From: Shimia sp022448905
GTDB lineage: Bacteria; Pseudomonadota; Alphaproteobacteria; Rhodobacterales; Rhodobacteraceae
Length of the DNA stretch: 64,000 nt
Assembly: GCF_047126315.1 (NCBI RefSeq)
Contig: NZ_CP138953.1
Location: forward strand, 248,001 to 312,000
Direction of reading: 5' to 3'
The notes beneath the pieces were generated by a model that saw only the letters and a program-made list of their open reading frames with translations, made no database searches and was not told the origin of the DNA. A program made the translations under genes and the position numbers. Numbering within the stretch: position 1 is the first letter of the stretch; every line of letters begins with the position of its first letter. Positions 33,739-43,500 of the stretch are shown here, piece by piece.

Positions 33739-34911
33739 ATGAATTTTGACGAGATCATCGACCGCTTTGGCTCCCATTCCGTGAAATGGGACATGATGGA
33801 GAAAATCTATGGTGTGCCGGCGGACGACGGGATCGCGATGTGGGTGGCCGACATGGATTTCCGTCCACCGGCCTGCGTGACCAATGCGGTCAAAGGCATG
33901 ATCGACACCGGGGTGTTTGGTTATTACGGCGATGATGTCGCCTATCGCGACGCGATCCGGTGGTGGATGAAAGAGCGCCACAACTGGTCGGTGGAGCGTG
34001 ACGAGATTTTCACCACGCACGGGTTGGTGAATGGCACCGGTCTTTGTGTGGACGCGTTTAGTTCTGTAGGCGATGGTGTTGTGCTGACCACGCCGGTGTA
34101 TCACGCATTTGCACGAGTGATTAAGGCGGCGGGCCGCGAAGTTGTGGAATGCGAGCTCGTGAACAACGACGGTCGCTATGAAATGGACTTTGACGCCTGG
34201 GATGCGCAGATGAAGGGACATGAGACCATGTTCATCCTCTGCTCCCCGCACAATCCAGGTGGCCGCGTATGGTCCGGTGAAGAGCTGCAAGGCGTGGCTG
34301 ACTTCTGTAAGCGCCATGGCCTCATTCTCGTGAGCGACGAGATCCACCACGATCTGGTGTACCCAGGTCAGACCCATATCCCGATGGTGAATGTCGATCC
34401 AAGCATTCTGGACCGGTTGGTGATGATGACCGCCACCACCAAGACTTTCAACATCGCCGGTGGTCTGACCGGGAACGTGATCATCCCGGATGAAAAGCTG
34501 CGCGCAAAATTTGCAGCGCGTCAGGCAGCCCTTGGCCTGTCCCCCAACAGCTTTGGTTTGTTTATGGCCGAAGCCGCTTATTCGCCAGAGGGCGCGGCCT
34601 GGGTTGACGGGCTAATCGAATACCTCGACGGCAACCGCAAGATTTTGGACAACGCGATTGCAGACATACCGGGACTGTCCTCGATGTCATTGGAAGCGAC
34701 CTATCTGAGCTGGGTGGATTTCTCCGGCACGGGCATGGCGCGGGAAGAGTTCACCAAGCGGGTGGAAAAAGGCGCGCGGGTGTGTGTGAACCACGGCCCC
34801 ACTTTCGGCAAAGGCGGCGACAGCTTCCTGCGGTTCAACATCGCCACCCCGCGGGCGCGCGTGCAAGAAGCCGCCTCCCGATTGGCCGAGGCGTTTGCAG
34901 ACCTTCAATAA
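33739..34911 (+). CDS. MalY/PatB-type PLP-dependent C-S lyase (putative cystathionine beta-lyase)
   Basis: 390 residues of aminotransferase class I fold. MNFDEIIDRFGSHSVKWDMM and IAMWVADMDFRPPACVTNAV are the MalY/PatB beginning (K-W-D, W-V-A-D-M-D-F). FILCSPHNPGGRVWSGEEL and VSDEIHHDLVYPG (PLP Asp) lead to the Schiff-base Lys in TATTKTFNIAGGLTGNVI. It probably cleaves cystathionine or cysteine to pyruvate, ammonia and a thiol. The ATG at 33739 has an AAAGGA site. It is monocistronic and followed by a strong terminator. Confidence 0.88.
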   Translation: MNFDEIIDRFGSHSVKWDMMEKIYGVPADDGIAMWVADMDFRPPACVTNAVKGMIDTGVFGYYGDDVAYRDAIRWWMKERHNWSVERDEIFTTHGLVNGTGLCVDAFSSVGDGVVLTTPVYHAFARVIKAAGREVVECELVNNDGRYEMDFDAWDAQMKGHETMFILCSPHNPGGRVWSGEELQGVADFCKRHGLILVSDEIHHDLVYPGQTHIPMVNVDPSILDRLVMMTATTKTFNIAGGLTGNVIIPDEKLRAKFAARQAALGLSPNSFGLFMAEAAYSPEGAAWVDGLIEYLDGNRKILDNAIADIPGLSSMSLEATYLSWVDFSGTGMAREEFTKRVEKGARVCVNHGPTFGKGGDSFLRFNIATPRARVQEAASRLAEAFADLQ

Positions 34912-34918
34912 ACCAACA

Positions 34919-34948
34919 AGGGCGGGGAATTCCCCGCCCTTTTGTTTT
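34919..34948. terminator. Terminator between the lyase gene and the convergent small gene
   Basis: A 22-bp perfect palindrome (arms AGGGCGGGGAA / TTCCCCGCCCT) ending 29 bp after the lyase stop and followed on the plus strand by TTTGTTTT. Confidence 0.85.
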
Positions 34949-34962
34949 GCCAATATCGCGCT

Positions 34963-35316
34963 TTAGTTGGGGCGACCCAGCAACCCGGCCGGGGTCGGTT
35001 CGCTCTGGTAGTAGTCCACCGGTGCCTGATCTGCGACAGCCGTGGCGCGTTTGAATTCATAGTGCATTTCGCCATCTTCCTCGTCGGTCGCCACAACAAG
35101 GCACTGAGAAATATGTTTGGAGCCGTCATAGAGGTTGACCAACCCGCGCAGACGTGGCGCAGTTTCGGCATCCAGCGTAAAACCATCGTCCAGAAAACGC
35201 ACAACCCGGACACTCATACCATCCGCCTCAACCCGCAGGCGGTGACGCTGTTTCAGCGCTTTTTTACGCGCGGCATCAAAGCCGGCCTGCACTTCGGCAG
35301 AAAAATACGTGCTCAT
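34963..35316 (-). CDS. Conserved protein of unknown function
   Basis: 117 residues: STYFSAEVQAGFDAARKKALKQRHRLRVEADGMSVRVVRFLDDGFTLDAETAPRLRGLVNLYDGSKHISQCLVVATDEEDGEMHYEFKRATAVADQAPVDYY. A basic helix is followed by a beta-rich part that recalls PilZ-like barrels in order (R..V..dG....v.f.d.GF.ld.....lRG.v.lydG), but the PilZ R-x-x-x-R motif is not clear. The ATG at 35316 has GGAGA upstream. It ends near a shared terminator. Function unknown. Confidence 0.68.
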   Translation of the reverse strand: MSTYFSAEVQAGFDAARKKALKQRHRLRVEADGMSVRVVRFLDDGFTLDAETAPRLRGLVNLYDGSKHISQCLVVATDEEDGEMHYEFKRATAVADQAPVDYYQSEPTPAGLLGRPN

Positions 35317-35495
35317 GGGATTCTCCATCGTTCGTCTTACTGCATCTCACCATGGTGCACCGGTCAAGCGAAGATTTCGTAAACAGTCTGGTTCCTTAGC
35401 GGCCCCGCCAAGTTCGTCATCGGCGAGCGGGATGTGCAAATACGCGCAACACTCGCGCGTGTGTGTTGGTTTTTTGAGAAGACACGCTGACTTAG

Positions 35496-35507
35496 GTTGA
35501 AGTCAAC
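35496..35507. promoter_or_regulatory. Short dyad (GTTGA-AG-TCAAC) before the hydroquinone-reductase gene
   Basis: A perfect 12-bp inverted repeat within CTTAGGTTGAAGTCAACTTAG, 21 bp upstream of the next start codon. It recalls MerR/SoxR-type spacer dyads, but it lies close to the start codon, so the role is unsure. Confidence 0.3.
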
Positions 35508-35528
35508 TTAGACACAAAGGAATGCGCG

Positions 35529-36503
35529 ATGGGTTTGCTTGTAGACGGCACATGGACCGACCAGTGGTATGACACCAAATCACATGGGGGCAAGTTTGTG
35601 CGCTCGGCGGCACAGTTCCGCAATTGGATCACCGCTGATGGCAGTGCCGGGCCAAGTGGCAAAGGTGGATTTAAAGCAGAGAGCGGACGGTATCACCTCT
35701 ATGTGTCCTACGCCTGCCCCTGGGCGCATCGCACGCTGATCTTTCGCAAACTGAAAGGTCTGGAAGAGCACATCACCGTGTCCGCAGTACATCCCGATAT
35801 GTTCAGCGAGGGCTGGACCTTTGAGACGGACGATCATGGTGCAACCGGCGACACGCTCTATGGTCTAGCGTTTGCCCACAACGTCTACACCAAGGCGGAC
35901 CCGACCTATTCCGGCCGTGTGACCGTGCCGATCCTATGGGATAAGCAGCAGAAAACCATCGTGAGCAACGAAAGCTCCGAGATCATCCGCATGTTCAACA
36001 ACGCCTTTGACGAGCTCACCGGCAACAAGTTGGACTTTTGGCCTGAAGGCCAACGCGCGGACATCGAAGAGGTCAATGAGCGAATCTACGACACGCTCAA
36101 CAATGGGGTCTACAAAAGTGGGTTTGCCACCACGCAGGAGGCTTATGACGCCGCTATCTATCCGTTGTTTGACACTTTGGAGTGGCTGGAAGACCGGCTG
36201 TCGCAGAACCGTTATCTGATGGGGGATCAGATTACCGAGGCGGACTGGCGGTTGTTCACCACGTTGATCCGCTTTGATCCGGTCTATCACCTGCATTTCA
36301 AATGTAACCGGAAGCGGATTGTGGATTACCCTAACCTCTGGGCCTACTCACGTGAGCTCTATCAGGTGCCCGGCGTGGCGGAGACGGTGAACTTCAAACA
36401 CATCGTGGACCACTATCTGCGCAGCCACACCAGCATCAATCCTCATCAGATTGTGCCGATCAATCCGGTGATTGACTATGACGCGCCACACGGGCGCGGC
36501 TGA
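35529..36503 (+). CDS. Glutathionyl-hydroquinone reductase (Xi-class GST)
   Basis: 324 residues. The N-terminal domain has the Xi-class catalytic motif in YHLYVSYACPWAHRTLIFRKLKGLEEHI (C-P-W-A). Later Xi marks are GRVTVPILWDKQQKTIVSNESSEIIRMFN and the C-terminal helical domain with EADWRLFTTLIRFDPVYHLHFKCNRKRIVDYPNLWAYSRELYQVPGV. It reduces glutathionyl-hydroquinones in the cytoplasm. The ATG follows AAAGGA. An inverted repeat follows the gene. Confidence 0.93.
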   Translation: MGLLVDGTWTDQWYDTKSHGGKFVRSAAQFRNWITADGSAGPSGKGGFKAESGRYHLYVSYACPWAHRTLIFRKLKGLEEHITVSAVHPDMFSEGWTFETDDHGATGDTLYGLAFAHNVYTKADPTYSGRVTVPILWDKQQKTIVSNESSEIIRMFNNAFDELTGNKLDFWPEGQRADIEEVNERIYDTLNNGVYKSGFATTQEAYDAAIYPLFDTLEWLEDRLSQNRYLMGDQITEADWRLFTTLIRFDPVYHLHFKCNRKRIVDYPNLWAYSRELYQVPGVAETVNFKHIVDHYLRSHTSINPHQIVPINPVIDYDAPHGRG

Positions 36504-36518
36504 TTGAGCAAATCCCCC

Positions 36519-36544
36519 CTGCGCAGGCAAGAAGGCTTGCGCAG
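36519..36544 (+). other. Inverted repeat between the hydroquinone-reductase gene and cobD
   Basis: CTGCGCA (36519-36525) pairs with TGCGCAG (36538-36544), with an alternative inner pairing GCAAG/CTTGC. There is no T run. It may protect mRNA ends or act as a weak terminator. Confidence 0.35.
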
Positions 36545-36592
36545 AGAACATCAAGTGCGGTACGCGCGCCTTAAGCGAAAACAGGTGCCGCC

Positions 36593-37555
36593 ATGACCAA
36601 TTCAAAGATATCCTCGGTGACGCAAACTCCACGCGACCACGGCGGTGGGATCGATGCGGCCATCGCCCAATGGGGCGGCACTCGCGACAGCTGGCTGGAC
36701 CTGTCGACAGGCATCAATCCGGTGCCCTACCCGGTTGGCGATTTCCCAGCGGACGCTTGGACGGCTTTGCCCGACAAAGGCGCGCAGGTGGCGTTGATTT
36801 CAGCCGCGCGGGCGTTTTGGAAGGTGCCCGAGGAACTGGCGATTTTGGCCGCGCCCGGCGCCTCGGCATTGATTGCCCGTATTCCAGCTTTGGCCGCAAC
36901 TGGCCGCGTGGATATTCCGACCCCAACCTACAATGAACATGCCGCCGCCTTTGAAGCCCAAGGGTGGGATATCACGTCAGACACGCCAGATGCACGGGTG
37001 CTGGTGCATCCCAACAACCCGACCGGGCGACTTTGGTCGGCTGCGGATTTGACGGCGCCTTTGATGGTGATTGACGAGAGCTTCTGTGACATATGCCCCG
37101 AGGCAAGCTTGATCGCAAAGGCGCGCCACCCCGGACGCCTTGTGCTCAAGAGCTTTGGCAAATTCTGGGGATTGGCCGGGGCGCGGCTTGGCTTTGCCAT
37201 TGGCGATCCTGCGTTGATTGCCAAATTGGCGGATTTTATCGGGCCTTGGGCCGTGTCCGGTCCAGCGTTGAGCCTTGGCACGCAAGCGTTGCGAGACGAG
37301 GCATGGGCGACCGAAACTCGAGCGCGTTTGGCAGAGGATGCGAAACGATTGGATGCGTTGCTGAGGTCCAATGGGGCCGAGGTTGCGGGCGGTACGGACT
37401 TGTTCCGTTTGTATGACGTAGACGATGCTGCTGTGTGGCAAGGCAAACTCGCGCAGTCCCATGTGTGGTCCCGCATTTTCCCTTACTCCAAGACCTACCT
37501 GCGCCTTGGATTGCCCGCTCCGGACCGATGGGCCCAATTGGAGGCCGCGCTATGA
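36593..37555 (+). CDS. cobD: Threonine-phosphate decarboxylase (cobalamin synthesis)
   Basis: 320 residues of class II aminotransferase fold. DHGGGIDAAIAQWGGTRDSWLDLSTGINPVPYPV is the CobD/CobC beginning; LVHPNNPTGRLW and MVIDESFCDI hold the PLP contacts, and LVLKSFGKFWGLAGARLGF contains the Schiff-base Lys. It makes (R)-1-aminopropan-2-ol phosphate for the nucleotide loop of B12. cbiB begins inside its stop codon (ATGA), so the two steps are coupled. No B12 riboswitch is visible in the 89 bp upstream. Pseudomonas nomenclature would call it cobC. Confidence 0.92.
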   Translation: MTNSKISSVTQTPRDHGGGIDAAIAQWGGTRDSWLDLSTGINPVPYPVGDFPADAWTALPDKGAQVALISAARAFWKVPEELAILAAPGASALIARIPALAATGRVDIPTPTYNEHAAAFEAQGWDITSDTPDARVLVHPNNPTGRLWSAADLTAPLMVIDESFCDICPEASLIAKARHPGRLVLKSFGKFWGLAGARLGFAIGDPALIAKLADFIGPWAVSGPALSLGTQALRDEAWATETRARLAEDAKRLDALLRSNGAEVAGGTDLFRLYDVDDAAVWQGKLAQSHVWSRIFPYSKTYLRLGLPAPDRWAQLEAAL

Positions 37556-38460
37556 GCACAGCAGGCATTCTGGTAGGCGCGCTATTGCTCGACGCCGTAT
37601 TTGGCGAGCCACGCTGGCTGTGGCAGCGGGTGCCACATCCTGCGGTGCTCATGGGCAAGCTTATTGGCCGCTCGGATCGCGACTACAACAATGGGATCAA
37701 CCGCAAGGCCAAAGGTGTGATTGTTGTGATCGCGCTGGTTCTGGCGGCTTGGGTGCTGGGTGGTGTCCTCACCCTATTTGGCTGGCTGCCGCAGATGCTC
37801 TTGGCCGCCGTGCTGTTGGCGCAGCGCTCGTTGGTGCAGCATGTGCAGGCGGTTGGGGATGCCTTGCGGCAATCGTTGGGGGATGGGCGCATGATGGTCG
37901 GTCGCATTGTCAGCCGAGACACAAAGGCGATGGATCAAAGCGCTGTGGCTCGCTCCGCAATTGAGAGCGGTGCCGAGAACCTGAGTGACGGGGTGATCGC
38001 GCCCGCGTTTTGGTTCCTGATTGGAGGCCTGCCGGGGTTGCTGATCTACAAGATTGTGAATACCGCCGACAGTATGATCGGCTACAAAACCGAACGCCAC
38101 AAAGACTTTGGCTGGGCGGCAGCGAGGCTGGATGATGTGCTCAACTGGGTGCCTGCCCGGCTCACCGCCATGCTGATTGCGGCGACACATGCCGGATTGG
38201 GACAATGGCAGGCCATCAAGGCCGATGCCAAACTGCACCGCTCGCCCAACGCGGGCTGGCCGGAATCCGCCATGGCGCGGGCGCTGGGTGTGGCTGTGGC
38301 TGGGCCACGCTCCTATGATGGCGTGATGCAGGACTTTCCTTATGTGAACCCGCAGGGACGCAAGGCACTCGCGCCCGTTGATGTGGATGCCTGTTGTCGG
38401 GCGCTGTGGCTGACATGGGCCGCAGGATTGGCGGTGGTTGTGGTTCTCGCGATCCTCTAG
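37552..38460 (+). CDS. cbiB: Adenosylcobinamide-phosphate synthase
   Basis: 302 residues, an inner-membrane protein with about five hydrophobic segments. GILVGALLLDAVFGEPRWLWQRVPHPAVLMGKLIG is the CbiB beginning, and SAIESGAENLSDGVIAPAFWFLIGGLPGLLIYKIVNTADSMIGYKTERHKDFGWAAARLDDVLNWVPARLTA the strongly conserved core. It joins adenosylcobyric acid to aminopropanol or its phosphate. It overlaps cobD by 4 bp. Also called cobD in Pseudomonas usage. Confidence 0.94.
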   Translation: MSTAGILVGALLLDAVFGEPRWLWQRVPHPAVLMGKLIGRSDRDYNNGINRKAKGVIVVIALVLAAWVLGGVLTLFGWLPQMLLAAVLLAQRSLVQHVQAVGDALRQSLGDGRMMVGRIVSRDTKAMDQSAVARSAIESGAENLSDGVIAPAFWFLIGGLPGLLIYKIVNTADSMIGYKTERHKDFGWAAARLDDVLNWVPARLTAMLIAATHAGLGQWQAIKADAKLHRSPNAGWPESAMARALGVAVAGPRSYDGVMQDFPYVNPQGRKALAPVDVDACCRALWLTWAAGLAVVVVLAIL

Positions 38461-38526
38461 GCGCTTGCTCGCACGTCAGGCTCTGGCTATGTCTGGAGCA
38501 ATCATTTTGTCCACGAGGGTATTTGA

Positions 38527-39699
38527 ATGCGTCTTTTGCCAGCGCTGACCGCGGCGTTCCTGACCGTCAGCACAGCCACCACCGCTGCCGCGCAATGCGG
38601 CGGATCTTTTAACAGCTTTGTCAACGGCTTGAAGAAAGAAGCCCTGTCCAAAGGCTATTCCAAAGGCACGGTGGACAAGTTCTTTGCCAGCGCGCGACAG
38701 GACCCGAAAACCATCAAGGCAGACCGCTCCCAAGGCGTGTTCCAGATGCCGTTTCTGGATTTTTCCCAGCGGCTGATCAGCCAGAACCGGATTGATGTGG
38801 GCCGCAAAAAGGCCAAGCAATATGCGTCGACCTTTGACCGCATCGAGCGTCAATACGGCGTGTCGCGCGGCGTGCTTTTGGCGTTTTGGGCGTTTGAAAC
38901 CGACTACGGCGCGTTCCAAGGCGATTTCAACACGTTGAACTCTTTGGTAACCTTGGCGCATGATTGCCGCCGTCCCGAGCTTTTCCGTCCGCAGGTATTT
39001 GCGGCGCTGGAGCTCTACAAGCGCGGCAACTTCAGCCCGACCAAGACCACCGGCGCCTGGGCCGGGGAAATTGGCATGGTGCAGATGCTGCCGGCGGACA
39101 TCATTGAAAACGGTGTGGATGGCGATGGCGACGGCAAAGTTAGCCACAAAACCTCTCCGCAGGATGCGCTGATGTCCGGCGGCAAAATGCTGTCTCATCT
39201 CGGCTGGCGCAAGAACGAGCCCTGGCTGCAGGAGGTTGTGGTGCCTAGTAATCTGGACTGGTCTAAGTCCGGTCTCGACACCACCCTGCCCGCCAATCAA
39301 TGGGCAAAAATGGGTGTGAAACCACGCGAGGGCAAACTTGCCAACTTGCCCGCCTCGCTGCTGCTGCCACAGGGGCGCAAGGGTCCGGCGTTTTTGGCCT
39401 ATCCAAACTACAGCGTGTATTTTGAGTGGAACAAAAGCTTCGTCTACGTGACTACGGCGGCCTATTTTGCCAACCGTCTGGAAGGCAAGGCGCGCTACAA
39501 TGCGGGCAACCCGGACACGGGCCTGTCCGGCAACCAGATGAAACAACTGCAGAAAAAGCTAAAAGCACGCGGGCATGATGTTGGCAAGGTGGACGGCATC
39601 CTGGGCAAACTGACCCGCCGCGCGGTTCAGGCAGAGCAAGTGCGCCTCGGCCTGCCAGCGGACGCCTGGCCTACGCCACAGTTGTTGAACGCGCTGTGA
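38527..39699 (+). CDS. Lytic murein transglycosylase (MltB-type) with peptidoglycan-binding domain
   Basis: 390 residues. A cleavable signal peptide (MRLLPALTAAFLTVSTATTAAAQ, cut after AAA) is followed by the SLT2/MltB domain: YGVSRGVLLAFWAFETDYGAFQGDFNTLNSLVTLAHDCRRPELF, with the catalytic Glu in F-E-T-D-Y-G, and GAWAGEIGMVQMLPADIIENGVDGDGDG. The last ~60 residues form a PG_binding_1 domain (LSGNQMKQLQKKLKARGHDVGKVDGILGKLTRRAVQ). There is no lipobox Cys, so it is a soluble periplasmic member. It cleaves glycan strands to 1,6-anhydro ends. A small gene starts within its stop codon. Confidence 0.93.
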   Translation: MRLLPALTAAFLTVSTATTAAAQCGGSFNSFVNGLKKEALSKGYSKGTVDKFFASARQDPKTIKADRSQGVFQMPFLDFSQRLISQNRIDVGRKKAKQYASTFDRIERQYGVSRGVLLAFWAFETDYGAFQGDFNTLNSLVTLAHDCRRPELFRPQVFAALELYKRGNFSPTKTTGAWAGEIGMVQMLPADIIENGVDGDGDGKVSHKTSPQDALMSGGKMLSHLGWRKNEPWLQEVVVPSNLDWSKSGLDTTLPANQWAKMGVKPREGKLANLPASLLLPQGRKGPAFLAYPNYSVYFEWNKSFVYVTTAAYFANRLEGKARYNAGNPDTGLSGNQMKQLQKKLKARGHDVGKVDGILGKLTRRAVQAEQVRLGLPADAWPTPQLLNAL

Positions 39700-40091
39700 G
39701 TTTGGAAAACCTGCGCCCGCAGTACCACTTTCGAGAGGTTGGCGGGCGTATGCACATCTGGGACGTACGCAAGCTGCTGCAGCGGGCTGTCACCCTGCCC
39801 GTTATTGACATCGCGCTGAGCGACATCCAGGAGCTGGAAGAAAGCTATTGGTTTGACGCCACCAAGCAACCCGCAACCTGCCGCGCCATAGGCGACCATA
39901 TAAAACTGGTGCAGGCAGCAGACCTGGCTTACCCGATCTTACTCTGCGCAGACCGCCGCGTGATGGATGGCATGCACCGGGTGGTGAAGGCCTATGTGGC
40001 GGGGCACGCCAGCATAACGGCGCGGCAACTCCCCCTGACGCCACCGCCAGATTTCATCGACGTGTCGCCTGATGATCTGCCTTATGAATGA
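39696..40091 (+). CDS. Small ParB/sulfiredoxin-like protein coupled to the transglycosylase gene
   Basis: 131 residues, GTG start overlapping the previous TGA stop (GTGA). HFREVGGRMHIWDVRKLLQRAVTLPVIDIALSDIQELEESYWFD is followed by IKLVQAADLAYPILLCADRRVMDGMHRVVKAYVAGHASITARQL. The latter follows the ParB/Srx-fold pattern (P-I-L-x-x-x-x-x-V-x-D-G-x-H-R-x-x-x-A-x-x-x-G). ParB-fold proteins bind or hydrolyse nucleotides or bind DNA; no HTH is present. The role is unknown. It is convergent with the next gene, overlapping it by 10 bp. Confidence 0.7.
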   Translation: MSLENLRPQYHFREVGGRMHIWDVRKLLQRAVTLPVIDIALSDIQELEESYWFDATKQPATCRAIGDHIKLVQAADLAYPILLCADRRVMDGMHRVVKAYVAGHASITARQLPLTPPPDFIDVSPDDLPYE

Positions 40092-40453
40092 GCTTCGATC
40101 GCGCGTACGGGAAACCGCAGGCCATCTGCGGTCTGCATCACCAGGCGTCCGCCGTTCTCCACAATCCGGTCACAGCGCTCCACGCCGGTGACAAAGGTCA
40201 CACAAACCACACTGTCATCGGTAACTTTCCAATGGCCATACCAAGTCCCCCCTTCGCCATAGGTGTATTGATACTGCCCATTGCGCTCAAACACCGAACG
40301 GCCGTCGTCATAGAACACCAAAGTCTGGCCAGACAACTGCGCAGAAAGCCCTGCCACATCAAACGGCCTATCGCCGCTTTGCCCTTTCCAATCTTGCGCC
40401 ACACTGCTGGTCGCCGTAAACAGCAGCCCCAAAATCATCCCTATCCGCATCAC
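40082..40453 (-). CDS. Secreted protein of unknown function
   Basis: 123 residues with a signal peptide (MMRIGMILGLLFTATSSVAQDW, cleavage after VAQ or SVA) and a beta-rich mature part (GQTLVFYDDGRSVFERNGQYQYTYGEGGTWYGHWKVTDDSVVCVTFVTGVERCDRIVENGGRLVMQTADGLRF). The two Cys may form a disulfide. The G-x-W-x-V-x-x-D-x-V-C pattern recalls small periplasmic 'DUF995-like' barrels. Not recognised with certainty. Confidence 0.62.
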   Translation of the reverse strand: MMRIGMILGLLFTATSSVAQDWKGQSGDRPFDVAGLSAQLSGQTLVFYDDGRSVFERNGQYQYTYGEGGTWYGHWKVTDDSVVCVTFVTGVERCDRIVENGGRLVMQTADGLRFPVRAIEAHS

Positions 40454-40544
40454 GCACCTCCTGCCCCACCCTAGGCGGCGGCACGCTCACCTGCGCGTCA
40501 CAATGCAGTGACTGCTTCTCCTTCCAGAAATATCCCGGGGAGGA

Positions 40545-40578
40545 GGCCCACACCGTGGGCCGGAGGGGCTGGCCCCTC
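40545..40578 (-). terminator. Paired GC-rich stem-loops after smc
   Basis: Two hairpins lie just downstream of the smc stop on the minus strand: GAGGGGC/GCCCCTC (40563-40578) and GGCCCAC/GTGGGCC (40545-40561), followed by TCCTCCCCGGGATATTTCTGG-like sequence without a T run. They probably end or protect the smc transcript. Confidence 0.55.
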
Positions 40579-40582
40579 TGCC

Positions 40583-43500
40583 TTAGGCCACCAAAGTTTC
40601 CGCCGCTTTGAGGTCCACAGAGACCAACTGGCTCACACCCTGCTCGACCATGGTCACCCCAAACAATCGGTCCATGCGCGCCATGGTCACCGCGTGGTGG
40701 GTGATGATCAAAAAACGTGTGTTGGTGCGACGGCACATCTCGTCCAGAAGGTCACAAAACCGCGTCACGTTGGCATCATCCAACGGCGCGTCGACCTCGT
40801 CGAGCACACAGATTGGCGCCGGGTTGGCCAGGAACACCGCAAAAATCAGCGCCATGGCGGTCAGGGTCTGTTCGCCACCGGAAAGCAATGACAGCGTGCT
40901 GAGTTTCTTGCCAGGCGGCTGACACATGATTTCCAAGCCTGCTTCCAGTGGATCATCACTTTCCACCAGCACCAGATTGGCTTCCCCCCCGCCAAAGAGG
41001 TGGCGGAACAACAGTGAGAAGTTCGAGTTCACCTGTTCAAAAGCCGTCAGGAGGCGTTCGCGCCCTTCTTTGTTCAGGCTGGCAATACCGCTGCGCAGGG
41101 TGCGAATGGCCTCTTCAAGATCCGCCTTTTCGCTGACCAGCGCGTCGTGCTCTTCCTGTACTTCTTTGATGTCTTCTTCGGCGCGCAGGTTTACTGCGCC
41201 AAGGCTGTCGCGCTGGCGCTTCAGGCGGTTCACGTCGTTTTCGACCGTTTCGGAATCCGGCATTTTGTCCGGATCCACATCCAACCGCTCCAAAAGCTGC
41301 GCCGGATTGACCTCCTGCTCTTCCATGATGCGCTCAGCCGCATAGGTCACGGTTTCGCGGGCCGCATCGGCGCGGGCCTCAGAGCGGGCGCGCGCTTCGC
41401 GGGCTTCGCTGGCCAAGCGTTCCGCGTCGCGCTCATTATGCTCTGCTTCGCGTAGCGCCGCCTCGGCCTCGGCCAGCACATCCGCTGCGGCCTTGCGACG
41501 CTCTTCGGCAGCCTCGATGGCTTCGGTCAGCTCTTCGCGTTTGGCGGCGATTTCTTCGGGTGCCGCGCCGGCTTCGATCAGCTCTTCTTCCGAGGCGTCT
41601 TTGCGCTCGGCCAGCTCATTCATGCGTTTTTCAGCGGTTTCAAGGCGGTGACGCCAGCCGCTGATTTCTTTCATGACCTCTTGCGTGCGCTTAAGGCGGG
41701 CTTCGCCTTCGCGGCGCAATTCGTCATGGGCAGAGCGGCGGGACATCATCATGATGCGCGCGCCTTCGACGGTCATCTTGATATCCTCAACTTCCTGGCG
41801 GGCGGCATCAAGATCACCAAGGTCCGACAGCGCACGCTCTGCTTCCTGCAGCTGCTGACGCGCGGCCATGGCCTCTTCTTCGTGGCGGGTCACCGCCAAG
41901 CCAAGGCTTTCCAAACGCCCTTCTGCGAGATTGCGGTCCGCCTCGGCGCGGGACAGCGCGCGGTTGGCATCAGCCACAGCGCGATCGGCGGCGCGGCGGG
42001 CTTCGCGGGCAGATTGGTCGACATTGGCAAGTTCGCGCAGACGGGTTTGCAAGGCCTCATGCGCATCAACCGCGCCGTCTGCACGGGCAGTGGCACGCGC
42101 CATGGCTTGCTTAAGCTCTTCCAACCGGTTGAGCTGTTGCAGGCGCAGGGCGGCCGCGCTTGGCGCGTCTTCGGCCCAAGCGCGGTAGCCATCCCAGCGC
42201 CAGAGGTCGCCTTCTAGAGAAACCAGCCGCTGACCCGGTTTCAGGAGCGGTTGCAGAGACAGCGCGTCTTCATTGGCAACCAAACCAATCTGGCTCATGC
42301 GGCGTTCGAGCACCTCGGGCACGGACACGTGTTGCACCAGAGAGGTCACCCCCTCGGGCAGCGGTTGCACGTCACCATATTGCGGCAGCACGTACCAGCC
42401 GGAGGGGCCGTCTTCTTCCACCTCTGGCGCGCGCAGATCATCGGCTAGGGCTGCGCCCAGCGCTTTCTCAAAACCTTGCTGCACTTGCAGACGATCCAGG
42501 ATTTGCCCGCCTTCAGCCGTATCGCGCTCCACCAGCTTGGCCAGCGCGGTGGTTTCCGCCCGCAGAGCGTTCAACTCGCCTTCCGCTTCGGAACGCTCGG
42601 CGCGAGCGTCCGCCTCACGCGATTGGGTTTCGGCGCGCTCTTCTTCGACCTCGGCAAGGCGTTCTTCGGCATCTTGGGCGGCCTCTATCGCCTCCGCCTC
42701 TGATTCGCGCGACAGCTCCAACTCTTCGGCGGCGCGCTCCAAAGCTTCTTTGGACTCCGCCACCGCTGCGCGGGCTTTCTCGGCCTCAGCTTCGCTTTTG
42801 TCCTGCGTCTTTTGGCTATCATCCAAAAGGCGCTGTGCTGATTGGTGGCGGGCGGCAAGACGAGCCACATCTTCCGTCAGCTGCGACAGCTCCGCTTCAC
42901 GTTCCTGCAGCACGCTGGCAGCCTCACGGCTTTCATCAGACGCCGCTTCAAGCTTCTCTTCTTGGCCTTCACCGGCTTTGGCAAGCTCGCGCTGTTCCCA
43001 CTCAAGCCGTTCGATGGTGTCTTCCGCGTCGCGGTTTAGACCAGCCTCGCGCTCCATGTCGCGACCCAGTTGCAGGATGCGATTTTTAAGCGTCTCGATG
43101 ATTTGCAGCGCATGGGATTCCTGATCGTTGAGGCTGTCGCGTTGCACTTGCAGACGTTGTAGCACCGCGGAGGCGATGGCCTCTTCTTCGCGCTTGCCGG
43201 GCAGGACTTCGTCGCGTTCTTGGCGGGTCTTCGCGGCGGCACGCGCCAGAACTTCCGCCTGCGCGGCCTGCGTGGTGCGCGTTTTGAGTTCCTCGTCAGC
43301 CGCGGCGCGGGCGTCATCGGCTTCGCGCCAACGGCGGTAAAGCAACATGCCTTCGGCCTGACGCAGTTCATCGCCAATGGCGCGGTAGCGGGCCGCTTGA
43401 CGGGCTTGGCGCGACAGTTGCGCCAACTGGCTGGCCAATTGCTCGATCACATCGTCCACGCGGGCAAGGTTGGTCTCGGCGCCTTTGAGTTTCAATTCGG

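Noticed and set aside
36504..36592. Cobalamin riboswitch upstream of cobD-cbiB
   Set aside because: The 89-bp gap is too short and has no B12-box sequence; only a short inverted repeat is present.
38476..39546. Minus-strand frame of 356 codons opposite the transglycosylase
   Set aside because: Shadow of a gene with a clear signal peptide and catalytic motif.
42160..43124. Plus-strand frames of about 300 codons opposite smc
   Set aside because: Ser/Arg/Ala-rich reverse readings of the coiled-coil codons of smc.
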